The position numbers and the translations under genes were made by a program. From assembly GCA_030535375.1 (NCBI GenBank), contig JAUNJB010000004.1:1483-46127 (forward strand): a stretch of DNA of 44,645 bases, written 5' to 3'. The notes beneath the pieces are model-generated. The model was not told the origin of the DNA and did no database searches. It saw only the letters and a list, made by a program, of their open reading frames with translations. Shown here piece by piece: positions 1 through 7,801 of this stretch; position 1 is the first letter of the stretch; the number at the start of each line of letters is the position of its first letter. Source of the DNA: Clostridia bacterium (GTDB taxonomy: Bacteria; Bacillota; Clostridia; Christensenellales; Aristaeellaceae).

Positions 1-29
1 TATGATTGTGCCGGCCCCATCTTGCAGGA

Positions 30-1088
30 TCATTGAATGATCCAATCTATATCTTCTTCTCTGCTCAAAATACAGGTATCCAGCGGCTCAATGACGCCAT
101 ATGGTTCATTGTCGGTATAGAAAACGACATCAACCCATTTGGGGTATACGGCCTTTTCTATCATTTCTCCAGCATAATCGATCGTCATCCTCCAGCTATA
201 ATCAGTCTGGGACGATATCCTGTAACTGCCCCATAGTTTGACAGTCCCGTCGGCGTTCATGCGAATCTGTGAGATACGGCAGTTCTCCATTTCTGGAAAA
301 ACGATATCTTTTTCCCACATTCGCTGTCCTGAATGATTGAAGACGGTCATCCGAAGTTCATTGTCGCTTTGGCCTTTAAAATATGCCGCTGCGACGCATC
401 CTTCAGGTGAAACGGCTAAACTTAAATTGTATACACTGAACACATCGACATTTTCCATGCAATACGTCCACAGCTCTTTCTGGTCTTGATCCGTCGCCAG
501 AAGAACGACATCCTGATTCTCTGAGACACAGAATACATGGATATTATTGCATCCAACCGCTTTATAAAGAGAAAAATCCTTGCCCTGATCTGCCCATAAT
601 GCCGGTTCCAGCATCCCCTTTTCATTGCAAAACCTGATCGAATTTTCGCTGACGAAACATACCTGGTCATCGAGGAGAAACACATTTCTGCTTCTTTGGG
701 GGGCTGTTTGTGTTGAAAGAACGTCCCCATCAAGAGAATAGAACACCAATACCAATTGATCATCCGTTGACCTGTAGGCATAGACAATATGGTCGCCTGC
801 TTGCCCCAGGGCAGTTCCACCGTATTCTGACCATGGAATTTCGACTTCCCAAATGATTTCGCCATCTTCATTTGTACACATTAAGGACGAAGCCAGTTGA
901 TTTCGACGTTCAAAAACGATATTTCCATTTTCCAGAAAAGCCATGCGGTTTGAATATCGATAATATTCCGAAAAAGACTCTGCACCAACCGGAGAGCATC
1001 TGCCCGCAAGGAGGACGAACAGCCCGACTGCAAGGATTCTCAATATGTTATTCTTCCGCAGCGAACGTCCATGAATCCGATTTTCCAT
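30..1088 (-). CDS. Secreted propeller-like hypothetical protein
   Basis: A 352-residue protein of unknown function. The N-terminus is basic (MENRIHGRSLRKNN) followed by a hydrophobic stretch and a plausible signal peptidase I site near VGA/ES; the Cys in AGRC has Arg before it, so a lipobox is unlikely. The body is a run of short beta-type repeats with recurring 'W' strands (IIWEVEIP, ELWTYCME, RMWEKDIVFP), which resembles a WD/PQQ-like beta-propeller; that fold is inferred. An AGAGGT site precedes the ATG and a sigma-A promoter lies upstream. It resembles in style the secreted protein starting at 3530, on the other side of the sigma-factor genes. Base composition is visibly more AT-rich than most of the window. 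The function is not recognised. Confidence 0.75.
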   Translation of the reverse strand: MENRIHGRSLRKNNILRILAVGLFVLLAGRCSPVGAESFSEYYRYSNRMAFLENGNIVFERRNQLASSLMCTNEDGEIIWEVEIPWSEYGGTALGQAGDHIVYAYRSTDDQLVLVFYSLDGDVLSTQTAPQRSRNVFLLDDQVCFVSENSIRFCNEKGMLEPALWADQGKDFSLYKAVGCNNIHVFCVSENQDVVLLATDQDQKELWTYCMENVDVFSVYNLSLAVSPEGCVAAAYFKGQSDNELRMTVFNHSGQRMWEKDIVFPEMENCRISQIRMNADGTVKLWGSYRISSQTDYSWRMTIDYAGEMIEKAVYPKWVDVVFYTDNEPYGVIEPLDTCILSREEDIDWIIQ

Positions 1089-1128
1089 TGATCACGTACC
1101 TCTTTCCATATTGTTTTTTTGTCAAAAG

Positions 1129-1156
1129 ATTGTAGTCTCGGGCATTTTTTTATCAA
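1129..1156 (-). promoter_or_regulatory. Sigma-A-type promoter for the secreted protein at 30-1088
   Basis: Reading the minus strand, TTGATA (1156-1151) is followed after 16 bp by TACAAT (1134-1129), about 40 bp upstream of the ATG. Seen directly; use is inferred. Confidence 0.5.
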
Positions 1157-1204
1157 GCCGATCGGAGAATATGGCAAAAAGGATGGCATTCAGGGCATTG
1201 CCCC

Positions 1205-2104
1205 TTAGTTGTCCTGCGCATCAAAGAGCGCTTCAAGCATCCTCATGCCCTCCTCATCCTCGATGGGACCCGATAAGCTATATTGAACGACTCCTTCCGT
1301 CCAGATATACAGGCGATTTCCCATATTCGTTGCGCAATAGACCTTTCTTCCCCGGATTCTTCTGTATTCCCCGCTGCCTGGATCCTGTTCATAATTGACA
1401 CTCATGATCTCAGCACCGCTCCAGTCCTGTCTTTCATAGGAAAGCAGGTATTTCTCTTCATCATTCTGATAGTCGATTTCATACCCCTGCACGGAAATCA
1501 TATTGAAATGGTGATAATCCGTGACATACCATCCCTCTGGAACGTATGGCGGGGCCAATGGCTCATAGCCAAGCTCGTCGATGAATGCTTCATATTCATC
1601 GGAAGAAAAGGAATTGACCTCAGACGTGCGTATTTCCTCCTCATCTTCATTCGCCTCGACCTCTTTGCTCAGCCCGAACCGTTTCCTGATGTCCTCAAAT
1701 CTCCAAACCTCTCCGTCCTGATCGTCATAGCTGATCAGGAAATCCCTTTCAAGCAGGATGCTGCCCAAAAACGTCAGCACCATCATCGCCGCGGCAACGG
1801 CCGCCACCATCAGCGAACGCCTGAGCAGCTTTTTTCTCCGGCTCTTTCGGCGGAACTCGTCCCAAATGGCGTCGATCTGCGCGGCATCCCGCGCCGTTTC
1901 CGCGGTCGGCTCCCGATGTGTCAGCTCCCGGCGAAGCGCCTCGCATGCCTCCAGCAGCTCAAGATTCGCCCGGTTCCTCGGCATGCGCAGCTGGCTGTCC
2001 ATGATCGCATCGAGCCTGTGCAGCACCTCCCGCGCGGTCAGCTCTCCGCTGTCCATCCGCGCAAGCAGCGCCTGAATGCGGCTTTCCCTCGTATCCTTCT
2101 CCAT
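1205..2104 (-). CDS. DUF4367-type membrane protein, putative partner of the adjacent sigma factor
   Basis: About 299 residues. The N-terminal ~95 residues are charged and helical and should lie in the cytoplasm. A basic stretch (KSRRKKLLRR) leads into one membrane helix (MVAAVAAAMMVLTFLGSIL), followed by an acidic linker and an extracytoplasmic C-terminal domain (EPLAPPYVPEGWYVTDYH, then beta-rich sequence) with the look of DUF4367. This topology and the overlap with the upstream sigma gene fit an anti-sigma or sensor role, which is inference. The longest frame begins with a GTG at 2116 that overlaps the sigma stop codon (GTGA). I prefer ATG at 2104 because AAGGTGAGG sits at a good distance from it. 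Translational coupling with the sigma gene is likely either way. Confidence 0.75.
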   Translation of the reverse strand: MEKDTRESRIQALLARMDSGELTAREVLHRLDAIMDSQLRMPRNRANLELLEACEALRRELTHREPTAETARDAAQIDAIWDEFRRKSRRKKLLRRSLMVAAVAAAMMVLTFLGSILLERDFLISYDDQDGEVWRFEDIRKRFGLSKEVEANEDEEEIRTSEVNSFSSDEYEAFIDELGYEPLAPPYVPEGWYVTDYHHFNMISVQGYEIDYQNDEEKYLLSYERQDWSGAEIMSVNYEQDPGSGEYRRIRGRKVYCATNMGNRLYIWTEGVVQYSLSGPIEDEEGMRMLEALFDAQDN

Positions 2105-2112
2105 GACGCGCC

Positions 2113-2700
2113 TCACCTTCCCCGCAGCATCAGCAGAATGCCGAGCAAGATCAAAGCAAACAAGCCGCTGCGTGCCGGCAGCCTTCCGGCCTTTCCCCGA
2201 ATCCGGCGGATGACCTTTTTGACGGCAGGCTCGCTCATGCCGTTCCTTTCGGCCGTTTCGCGAATCCTGCGTCCGAGCAGGAATACATCGTCAAACACGG
2301 CACGCTCCGTGTCCGTGAGCAGGGCGCACAGCGCCGCGACCACCTCATCGGATTCGCAGCGGGTGAGCCATTGCTCCAGCCGGTCGCGGCTGTCGGCCAG
2401 CTCCGGCATATCCGGGGCGTCGATGCGGTAAAGCGTATGGCTGCGGCGCACGCGGAGGCGCTTTTTCGCGTTGCCGATGCGATTCGCGCACACGTGCAGC
2501 AGCCAGCCGTAGATATGCTTGCACGCGTCCAGCTCCTTCTCGTGGCAAAGCGCCGTCACCAGCGCCTCCTGTACGAAGTCGTCTGCGTCGTCCAGAAGCT
2601 CCGGCACATCGGTAAGCTGCCTGCGGCAAAACGCCAGCAGCCGCCCGTAATACGCGGTATACAGCACCTCCACGCGCTGCCGTTCATCCTGCCCCGTCAT
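2113..2700 (-). CDS. ECF-type RNA polymerase sigma factor with a C-terminal hydrophobic helix
   Basis: About 195 residues. Region 2 is recognisable near the N-terminus (YTAYYGRLLAFCRRQL, then DADDFVQEALVTA, matching the DxxQE-type motif of ECF sigmas), followed by an HIYGWLLHVCANR segment. Region 4 is present as an HTH (LTDTERAVFDDVFLLGR, then IRETAERNGMSEPAVKKVIRRIRGK). After region 4 the chain ends in a hydrophobic segment, SGLFALILLGILLMLRGR, that could tether it to the membrane; typical ECF sigmas lack this. It would direct polymerase to stress or envelope promoters. A TTG at 2706 with AAAGGAG close by is an alternative start. It is followed by the DUF4367 gene with overlap or near overlap, a typical sigma/anti-sigma arrangement. 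Confidence 0.85.
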   Translation of the reverse strand: MTGQDERQRVEVLYTAYYGRLLAFCRRQLTDVPELLDDADDFVQEALVTALCHEKELDACKHIYGWLLHVCANRIGNAKKRLRVRRSHTLYRIDAPDMPELADSRDRLEQWLTRCESDEVVAALCALLTDTERAVFDDVFLLGRRIRETAERNGMSEPAVKKVIRRIRGKAGRLPARSGLFALILLGILLMLRGR

Positions 2701-2713
2701 CCTCAATCTCTCT

Positions 2714-2750
2714 CCTTTGTGGGTCCATTATCTTCCTTCGTGGCTCCATT
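2714..2750. repeat. Two 16-bp direct repeats in the sigma-gene leader
   Basis: CCTTTGTGGGTCCATT (2714-2729) and CCTTCGTGGCTCCATT (2735-2750) differ at two positions and repeat every 21 bp, about two helical turns. They lie between the presumed promoter and the sigma-gene start. They could be protein-binding sites or a leader feature; this is not established. Confidence 0.55.
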
Positions 2751-2756
2751 GTATCA
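2748..2756 (-). promoter_or_regulatory. Extended -10 promoter element of the sigma operon
   Basis: On the minus strand TGATACAAT reads as an extended -10 (TGN then TACAAT). No good -35 hexamer is present at 16-18 bp. Its position 48 bp before the sigma start makes it plausible. Confidence 0.4.
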
Positions 2757-2802
2757 CGGCACGCCCTTTCACGCATCCCTTTTTTCCCTTTCCTGCCAAA
2801 CA

Positions 2803-2833
2803 AAAAAGATATGGCCGCAGAGGGTATCTTTTT
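2803..2833. terminator. A/T-flanked hairpin between divergent sigma genes
   Basis: AAAAAGATA (2803-2811) pairs perfectly with TATCTTTTT (2825-2833) around a 13-nt loop. It has a T tract on either strand. Because it lies between two divergent genes it may be a leader structure rather than a classical terminator. Confidence 0.4.
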
Positions 2834-2884
2834 CCCGCGCCGCGTAACCCATAAAAAAGATGCTGAATGAAGGGAGGACACGCT

Positions 2885-3295
2885 ATGCGGCAGTTGATGG
2901 AAGAATACGGCACGGCCATCCTGCGCCTGTGCCTGATGATGCTCGGCGATGAGCCCACCGCGCACAGGGCCGCACAGCGTGCGTTCATGCTCGCCGCCCG
3001 GCAGAGCAACACGCCTGCGCTCACGCAAATCGCGCGCGCGGCGCTGCGTGCCTGCCGCCGTTATGCCCCGCAAGCCGCGCTGCTGCGATTCGTCCGGGCG
3101 CGCTCTTCCTTCGTCTCAGGTGAAGAGGCGAATCCCCTGTGCGGCGCCGTCGCCCTCCTGCCGCGCAGGGAGCGCGCCGCCGTGCTGCTGCATGACTATC
3201 TGGGGCTGACCCTCCCGCAGACCGCCGCGGCCCTGCACGTGAGCAGACGCAGGGCCTCCCGCCTGCTGCGCCGGAGCCATTCGCGAATGGCGTAA
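2885..3295 (+). CDS. Small sigma-70-like protein with degenerate region 2
   Basis: A 136-residue protein. The N-terminus (MEEYGTAILRLCLMMLGDEPTAHRAAQRAFMLAAR) aligns by eye with ECF region 2, but the usual acidic D..QE..F motif has become HRAAQRAF. The C-terminus keeps a clear region 4 helix-turn-helix (LPRRERAAVLLHDYLGLTLPQTAAALHVSRRRASRLLRR). The middle is short and very basic/alanine-rich. ATG 2885 has AGGGAGG at 2871-2877; an in-frame ATG at 2867 lacks a site. It is transcribed away from the other sigma gene. It could be a minimal ECF sigma, a regulator that retains only promoter-binding ability, or a decaying paralogue. Confidence 0.7.
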   Translation: MRQLMEEYGTAILRLCLMMLGDEPTAHRAAQRAFMLAARQSNTPALTQIARAALRACRRYAPQAALLRFVRARSSFVSGEEANPLCGAVALLPRRERAAVLLHDYLGLTLPQTAAALHVSRRRASRLLRRSHSRMA

Positions 3296-3464
3296 GCGCA
3301 TTCAGGGTGTACTTTCAAAGGAAGAAGCTGCAATTTCGGTTTTTTCATGAGACCGAGCGGGTTATCCGCAGGCCAGCGCCAGGGCAAGGATTGGAGGACG
3401 CGGGCAGGGCAAAAAAGACGCCGAAAATGCAATTGAGGGGATTCAAAAATACATCCTCAAAAAG

Positions 3465-3493
3465 TGAAATTTGGATCATCCTCCGTTCGTCTT
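3465..3493 (+). promoter_or_regulatory. ECF-like promoter upstream of the secreted protein at 3530
   Basis: TGAAAT (3465-3470), a 17-bp spacer and CGTCTT (3488-3493) resemble the TGAAAC/CGTC pattern of envelope-stress ECF sigma promoters. It ends 36 bp before the ATG. A similar element with the same spacing precedes the gene starting at 17020. The match is seen; recognition by a local sigma factor is inference. Confidence 0.45.
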
Positions 3494-3529
3494 ATACGTA
3501 GAAGAACACGAAATCAAGGAGATTTTACC

Positions 3530-4795
3530 ATGAAGCACCATATCCTTTCCCTCGCGCTGCTCCTGATGCTCATTTGCCTGCCCGCATGGGCCGAGACCGC
3601 CGGCCCGGACGCATTCCCGACGCTGCGCGCCGAATGGGATCTGGAGTTGCTGGGCTACGCCAGGGACGGCGGCATGCTGATGGCCCGCCGCGATATCTCC
3701 GACGGCACCCATGATCATCTCGCCGTCTCCCGCTTTTCCCCGGAGATGGAGCTGCTGTGGACATTTTCCCTGCCGCAGCCCGCTGCCATCACCGGCATGA
3801 CCCAATGCATCGAGCTTGACGACGGGCAGGGCTTTGCCGTGATCACCCTTCCCGAAACCGATTCGCTGTACCGGCTCTTCCTGCTCTCGCCGGACGGCGC
3901 GCTGCTTCGTTCCCTGACGCTTCCCCACGAAACGGATTTTATAGAGAATCGGACAAGATACTCGCTGCTGCCCACCTGCATCCTCTCCATGAGTCCGCAG
4001 GGCAACGGCGTATGGCGGTTCGGCGTGCTGGACTACGAGGGCCATACGCTGCGCACCGAAACCTGGAGCAGCGGTGAGGATTCCACCTATTTATTCTGGT
4101 ATCCGTTTTACCTGGGCGGGAAGCTCTTTGTCAGATGCCATGTCATCATGAAATCTGGAGCGCGGGAGAATCTGCTGACCATGGGCACGCCGGAGGATCG
4201 CGGCCTGGCCGCGTACTCCATCGACTTCGAGGATCAAGGCGGCACAAGCAGCGTGGAGCTGCTATGCAGCCCCAGCCCATCCAGACCGTCTCCCCTGTGC
4301 GCCACGGAGGACGGCGGCATCGTATTCACCTTTCAAACCGCCTCGTTGGAGCTTCTCTCCATCCACATCGTCCGCCTGGACGCGCGGCATCAGGAAGTCT
4401 TTCACCTCATCTTTGATTTTAATCCCGACGCCGACGGCGTCTATCCCCAGCCGTATGCCATCTCGCCGGAGCCCGACGGCAGCTTCATCGTGCGCGGCAA
4501 CACCTTTCCCTTCCGGGGCTCCATGGACGACATGCTCTTTGAGCTGAGCCTCAGCGCCGACGGAAAAATTCTGGCGGACAAAAACATGCCCGTGCCGCAG
4601 CTCTCCGACGCCGCTCTCCAGACGGGCGAGGATGCCCCTTTCACACTCTGCTCCGATATTTTGGCCTTCGGGGACGGCAGCGCCACAGCCGTATATGAGA
4701 AAAGCGATGCCGGCGGATATACCTACCGCGCGCTCCCCATCGGCTTGCTTGAGCATCGGACGAGCCTGCGCTTTAAGACGCATCAAAGACGCTGA
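3530..4795 (+). CDS. Secreted propeller-like hypothetical protein
   Basis: A 421-residue protein with a clean signal peptide (MKHHILSLALLLMLICLPAWA, cleavage before ETAG). ATG 3530 is chosen because AAGGAG lies at 3516-3521 and the signal peptide begins there; the open frame extends further upstream without support. The mature part is beta-rich with recurrent motifs of the kind 'W.FSLP', 'LSPDGALL', 'SPEPDGSFIVRG', suggesting repeated propeller blades. No catalytic motif or anchor is visible, and the function is not recognised. It follows the small sigma-like gene in the same direction after 234 bp and has its own ECF-like promoter, so it may be a target of the neighbouring sigma factor. Confidence 0.8.
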   Translation: MKHHILSLALLLMLICLPAWAETAGPDAFPTLRAEWDLELLGYARDGGMLMARRDISDGTHDHLAVSRFSPEMELLWTFSLPQPAAITGMTQCIELDDGQGFAVITLPETDSLYRLFLLSPDGALLRSLTLPHETDFIENRTRYSLLPTCILSMSPQGNGVWRFGVLDYEGHTLRTETWSSGEDSTYLFWYPFYLGGKLFVRCHVIMKSGARENLLTMGTPEDRGLAAYSIDFEDQGGTSSVELLCSPSPSRPSPLCATEDGGIVFTFQTASLELLSIHIVRLDARHQEVFHLIFDFNPDADGVYPQPYAISPEPDGSFIVRGNTFPFRGSMDDMLFELSLSADGKILADKNMPVPQLSDAALQTGEDAPFTLCSDILAFGDGSATAVYEKSDAGGYTYRALPIGLLEHRTSLRFKTHQRR

Positions 4796-4824
4796 TTGCT
4801 CCGCACCCTGTTTGACTTTTCCTC

Positions 4825-4853
4825 TCGACATTTCACGGCGAATTGACTATAAT
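4825..4853 (+). promoter_or_regulatory. Sigma-A promoter for the YitT-family gene
   Basis: TCGACA (4825-4830), 17 bp, TATAAT (4848-4853), 50 bp before the start codon at 4903. Confidence 0.65.
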
Positions 4854-4902
4854 ATACGTGCATATCGTTTCGCCCAAGGAAGGGCAGAAAGGTTCATTTG
4901 CC

Positions 4903-5775
4903 ATGAAAATCACACAAGCGAAGCAGTTCACACAGCTCGAACGCTACATCCTGATGACCCTCGGCATCGCGATCACGTCCATCGGCGTCTACTTCTTCAA
5001 ATTTCCCAACAACTTTTCCACCGGCGGCGTCAGCGGCCTGTCCCTGATTCTGGGCCGGGTGTTTCCCTCCCCCGTGCTCACGCCCAGCGTATTCGTGCTC
5101 ATCATCAATGTCATTCTGCTGATTGTGGGCTTCATCTTTCTCGGGCGCGGCTTCGCATTCAGCACGGTATACTGTTCCATGCTGCTGTCCCTGGGGCTCA
5201 ATGTGATGGAGCATTTCTGGCCGCTCGCCGGCCCGATGACCACCCAGCCCTTTCTGGAATTGTGCTTTGCCGAACTCCTGTCCGCCCTCGGCGCCGCAAT
5301 TCTGTTCCATCTTGACGCCTCAAGCGGCGGCACGGACATCATCGCCATGATCGTGCGCAAGTACACAAGCATGAACATCGGCAGCGCACTGATCATCGCT
5401 GACGCCCTGATCACCATATCGGCGCTCATCTGCTTCGGCGCAGAAGCGGGTCTCTTCTCCATCCTCGGCCTGCTGATGAAATCCCTGCTGGTCGATTTCG
5501 TCACGGACAGCTTCCGAATGCGCAAATGCTTCCAGATCATCACCAGCACGCCGCAGCCCATTGTCGACTTCATCACCCAGAAACTGCACCGTGGCGCCAC
5601 GCTTGAAGAGGTCACCGGCGCGTACAATCACGACAAGAAGACCATGATCATCACCGTGCTCACCCGCGCTCAGGCGCTGGCGCTTCGCCGCTACGTGCAC
5701 GCGAACGACCCGCACGCTTTCATTGTCATCACCTCCTCGACGGAGATCGTCGGCAAGGGATTTCTGGCGAGCTGA
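4903..5775 (+). CDS. YitT family membrane protein (DUF161/DUF2179)
   Basis: A 290-residue integral membrane protein. The first ~205 residues hold five or six hydrophobic helices with family-typical motifs (FKFPNNFSTGGVSGLSLIL near the start and LDASSGGTDIIAMIV in the middle). The C-terminal ~85 residues form the soluble DUF2179 domain (KCFQIITSTPQPIVDFI, GATLEEVTGAY, TMIITVLTRAQALALRRYV, HAFIVITSSTEIVGKGF). The full length is usual for the family. The biochemical role is not established; transport has been suggested. ATG 4903 follows AGAAAGG; an upstream in-frame start at 4843 overlaps the promoter and is rejected. The gene appears monocistronic, with a strong terminator 35 bp after the stop. 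Confidence 0.92.
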   Translation: MKITQAKQFTQLERYILMTLGIAITSIGVYFFKFPNNFSTGGVSGLSLILGRVFPSPVLTPSVFVLIINVILLIVGFIFLGRGFAFSTVYCSMLLSLGLNVMEHFWPLAGPMTTQPFLELCFAELLSALGAAILFHLDASSGGTDIIAMIVRKYTSMNIGSALIIADALITISALICFGAEAGLFSILGLLMKSLLVDFVTDSFRMRKCFQIITSTPQPIVDFITQKLHRGATLEEVTGAYNHDKKTMIITVLTRAQALALRRYVHANDPHAFIVITSSTEIVGKGFLAS

Positions 5776-5809
5776 TGCTGCACCTTCCATCTGCCGCCAC
5801 TGCCTACTC

Positions 5810-5852
5810 TATAGAAAAACCAGCGTCCCGCGCGGACGCTGGTCTTTCTATA
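5810..5852. terminator. Bidirectional terminator between convergent genes
   Basis: CCAGCGTCC (5820-5828) pairs perfectly with GGACGCTGG (5834-5842). The stem extends outward through TATAGAAA/TTTCTATA with one mismatch, giving A tracts on one side and T tracts on the other for both directions. It serves the YitT gene (+) and the dehydratase (-). Confidence 0.85.
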
Positions 5853-5890
5853 TGCATTACAAATGGCGTGCACACGCACCGGGCCAATCA

Positions 5891-7639
5891 TCAATCCTCA
5901 AATTCGAGGTAGGCACCCTTCATGGGTGACGCGGCATGCTCACTGAACAGCCGCAGCACACCGGTTTTGTACTTGCGCGGTTTGGGCGCAAAGCGCTTTC
6001 TGCGCTCATTCAGCACATCAAAAATTTCCTCGGGGCTCTTTCGTTCCCCCTTTATGCCTACAATCGCCAGCACCCGGTTGGGCACATCGATTTCAATGAG
6101 GTCGCCTTCCTCCACCAGCGCAATCGGGCCGCCTGCCTGCGCCTCCGGGCTGCAATGGCCGATCACCGGCCCCGTCGATGCCCCGGAAAAGCGTCCGTCG
6201 GTGATGAGCGCAATGGCACGCCCAAGCTCCTTGTCCGAACTGATGGCCTCACTTGTATAGAACATCTCCGGCATGCCGCTTCCCTTGGGGCCCTCGTAGC
6301 GGATGAAAACCGCGTCGCCCTTTTGTACACGATGATGCAAAACCGCGTCCAGGCATTCCTCCTCGCTGTCGAATGGGCGCGCCCTCAGCACGGCATGGAA
6401 CATTTCCTTCGGGCAGGCCGTGTGCTTGATCACCGCGCCCTCCGGCGCCAGATTGCCCTTGAGAATCGCGATGCTGCCCTCCGTGCCGATCGCCTGATCG
6501 TAAGGACGAATGATATCCGTCTTCACAAGATGCAGATCGTACTTTTGATTTGCCGCATCCAGCCACCGCTGGCAGCGCTCATAATATCCGTTTTTCTTCA
6601 ATTCATCCAAGTTTTCGCCAAGCGTCTTACCCGTAACGGTCATCACATCCAAGTGGAGCGATCCTCGAATTTCCTCCATAATGGCCGGAACACCGCCCGC
6701 ATAGTAGAAGAATTCCGCCGGCCACCGCCCTGCCGGCCGAAGATCAAGCAGATAGTGTGCGCCGCGATGGAGCCGGTCAAAGGTGTCGGCGTCGATGTCA
6801 ATGCCCAGTTCATGGGCGATCGCCGGAAGATGCAGCAGCGTATTTGTGCTGCCAGAAATCGCGGCATGCACCATGATGGCATTCTCGATGCTCTCCATCG
6901 TCACAATGTCGCTCGGACGAATACCGGCAAGCGCCAATTTGACGGACTGTCGGCCCGCACTGTAAGCATAATCGACAAGATCAGGACTTGTCGCGGGCAG
7001 CAGCGCGCTGCCCGGCAATGCCAATCCAAGGGCCTCAGCCATAATCTGCATCGTGGAAGCCGTTCCGATAAAGCTGCACGCTCCGCAGCTGGGGCAGGCA
7101 TTTTCCTTGGCCCAGCACAGCTTGTCCAGACCGATTTCCCCGCGCTCGTGCATCGCGCTGTACATGCCCAGCTGCTCAAGCGTCAGCAGCTCGGGCCCCG
7201 CGCTCATCGTTCCGCCCGTCACCATGATCGAGGGAATGTTGACGCGCATCATGCCGATCAGGTTGGCCGGCATCCCCTTGTCACAGCTTGAGATGTAGAC
7301 GCCGCCGTCAAACGGTGTCGCATTCGCATGGATTTCGATCATGTTGGCGATCATCTCTCTGCTGGCCAGGCTGAAATTGATGCCGTCCGTTCCCTGGCTT
7401 TCTCCGTCGCAGATATCGGTGCAGAAATAGCGGGCACCAAATCCTCCAGCCTCCGCGATTCCTTTGCGGGCAGCCTCCACCAGCCGATCCAAATGTCCGC
7501 TGCCCGGATGACTATCGCCAAAGGTGCTCTCGATCAAAATCTGAGGCTTTTCAAGATCCTCCCTTTTCCAGCCCGTGCCAAGCCGCAGTGGGTCCATCTC
7601 CGGCGCCAATTTGCGCATCTTTTGACTCATCAATTCCAT
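5891..7639 (-). CDS. IlvD/EDD family dehydratase, probably sugar-acid specific
   Basis: A 582-residue Fe-S dehydratase that removes water from a dihydroxy acid to give a 2-keto-3-deoxy acid. Family cysteines are visible at CTDICDGESQGTDG, SSCDKGMPAN and ACPSCGACSFIGTAST, together with the C-terminal ITDGRFSGASTG signature. Length is normal. The context, with a TRAP transporter and a mannonate-dehydratase-like gene, argues for a sugar acid (such as a hexonate or pentonate) rather than branched-chain amino acid synthesis; no other ilv gene is nearby. That substrate call is inference. GGGGGATC precedes the ATG. A 162-bp gap separates it from the ManD-type gene upstream; I see only a small hairpin there (7765-7784), so it may still be in the same transcript. 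Confidence 0.88.
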   Translation of the reverse strand: MELMSQKMRKLAPEMDPLRLGTGWKREDLEKPQILIESTFGDSHPGSGHLDRLVEAARKGIAEAGGFGARYFCTDICDGESQGTDGINFSLASREMIANMIEIHANATPFDGGVYISSCDKGMPANLIGMMRVNIPSIMVTGGTMSAGPELLTLEQLGMYSAMHERGEIGLDKLCWAKENACPSCGACSFIGTASTMQIMAEALGLALPGSALLPATSPDLVDYAYSAGRQSVKLALAGIRPSDIVTMESIENAIMVHAAISGSTNTLLHLPAIAHELGIDIDADTFDRLHRGAHYLLDLRPAGRWPAEFFYYAGGVPAIMEEIRGSLHLDVMTVTGKTLGENLDELKKNGYYERCQRWLDAANQKYDLHLVKTDIIRPYDQAIGTEGSIAILKGNLAPEGAVIKHTACPKEMFHAVLRARPFDSEEECLDAVLHHRVQKGDAVFIRYEGPKGSGMPEMFYTSEAISSDKELGRAIALITDGRFSGASTGPVIGHCSPEAQAGGPIALVEEGDLIEIDVPNRVLAIVGIKGERKSPEEIFDVLNERRKRFAPKPRKYKTGVLRLFSEHAASPMKGAYLEFED

Positions 7640-7801
7640 ATCGATCCCCCTTGTTCCATATTCGTAGGATTCTGCGTGTACGCTCTCAAATCCTTGCTTT
7701 TTTAGAAAAAACAGCGACCCTTGCCGAGTTCAAAAGAGCACCGCAACTTGTTCATTTCAAGCCGCGATGCTCTCTTGCGCATCGAATATGGACTGCCGTC
7801 C

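Noticed and set aside
27..43. GGATCATT/AATGATCC perfect palindrome at the window start
   Set aside because: Overlaps the stop codon of the first gene and has no T tract; it might be a terminator stem, but the flank needed to judge it is outside the window.
2822..2850. Possible ECF autoregulatory promoter before the small sigma-like gene (GGTATC ... CGTAAC)
   Set aside because: The spacing is too short for the usual ECF pattern and the -35 overlaps the hairpin; not strong enough to call.
7640..7801. Possible separate promoter between the ManD-type and IlvD-type genes
   Set aside because: I found only a 6-bp hairpin and no convincing -35/-10 pair on the minus strand.
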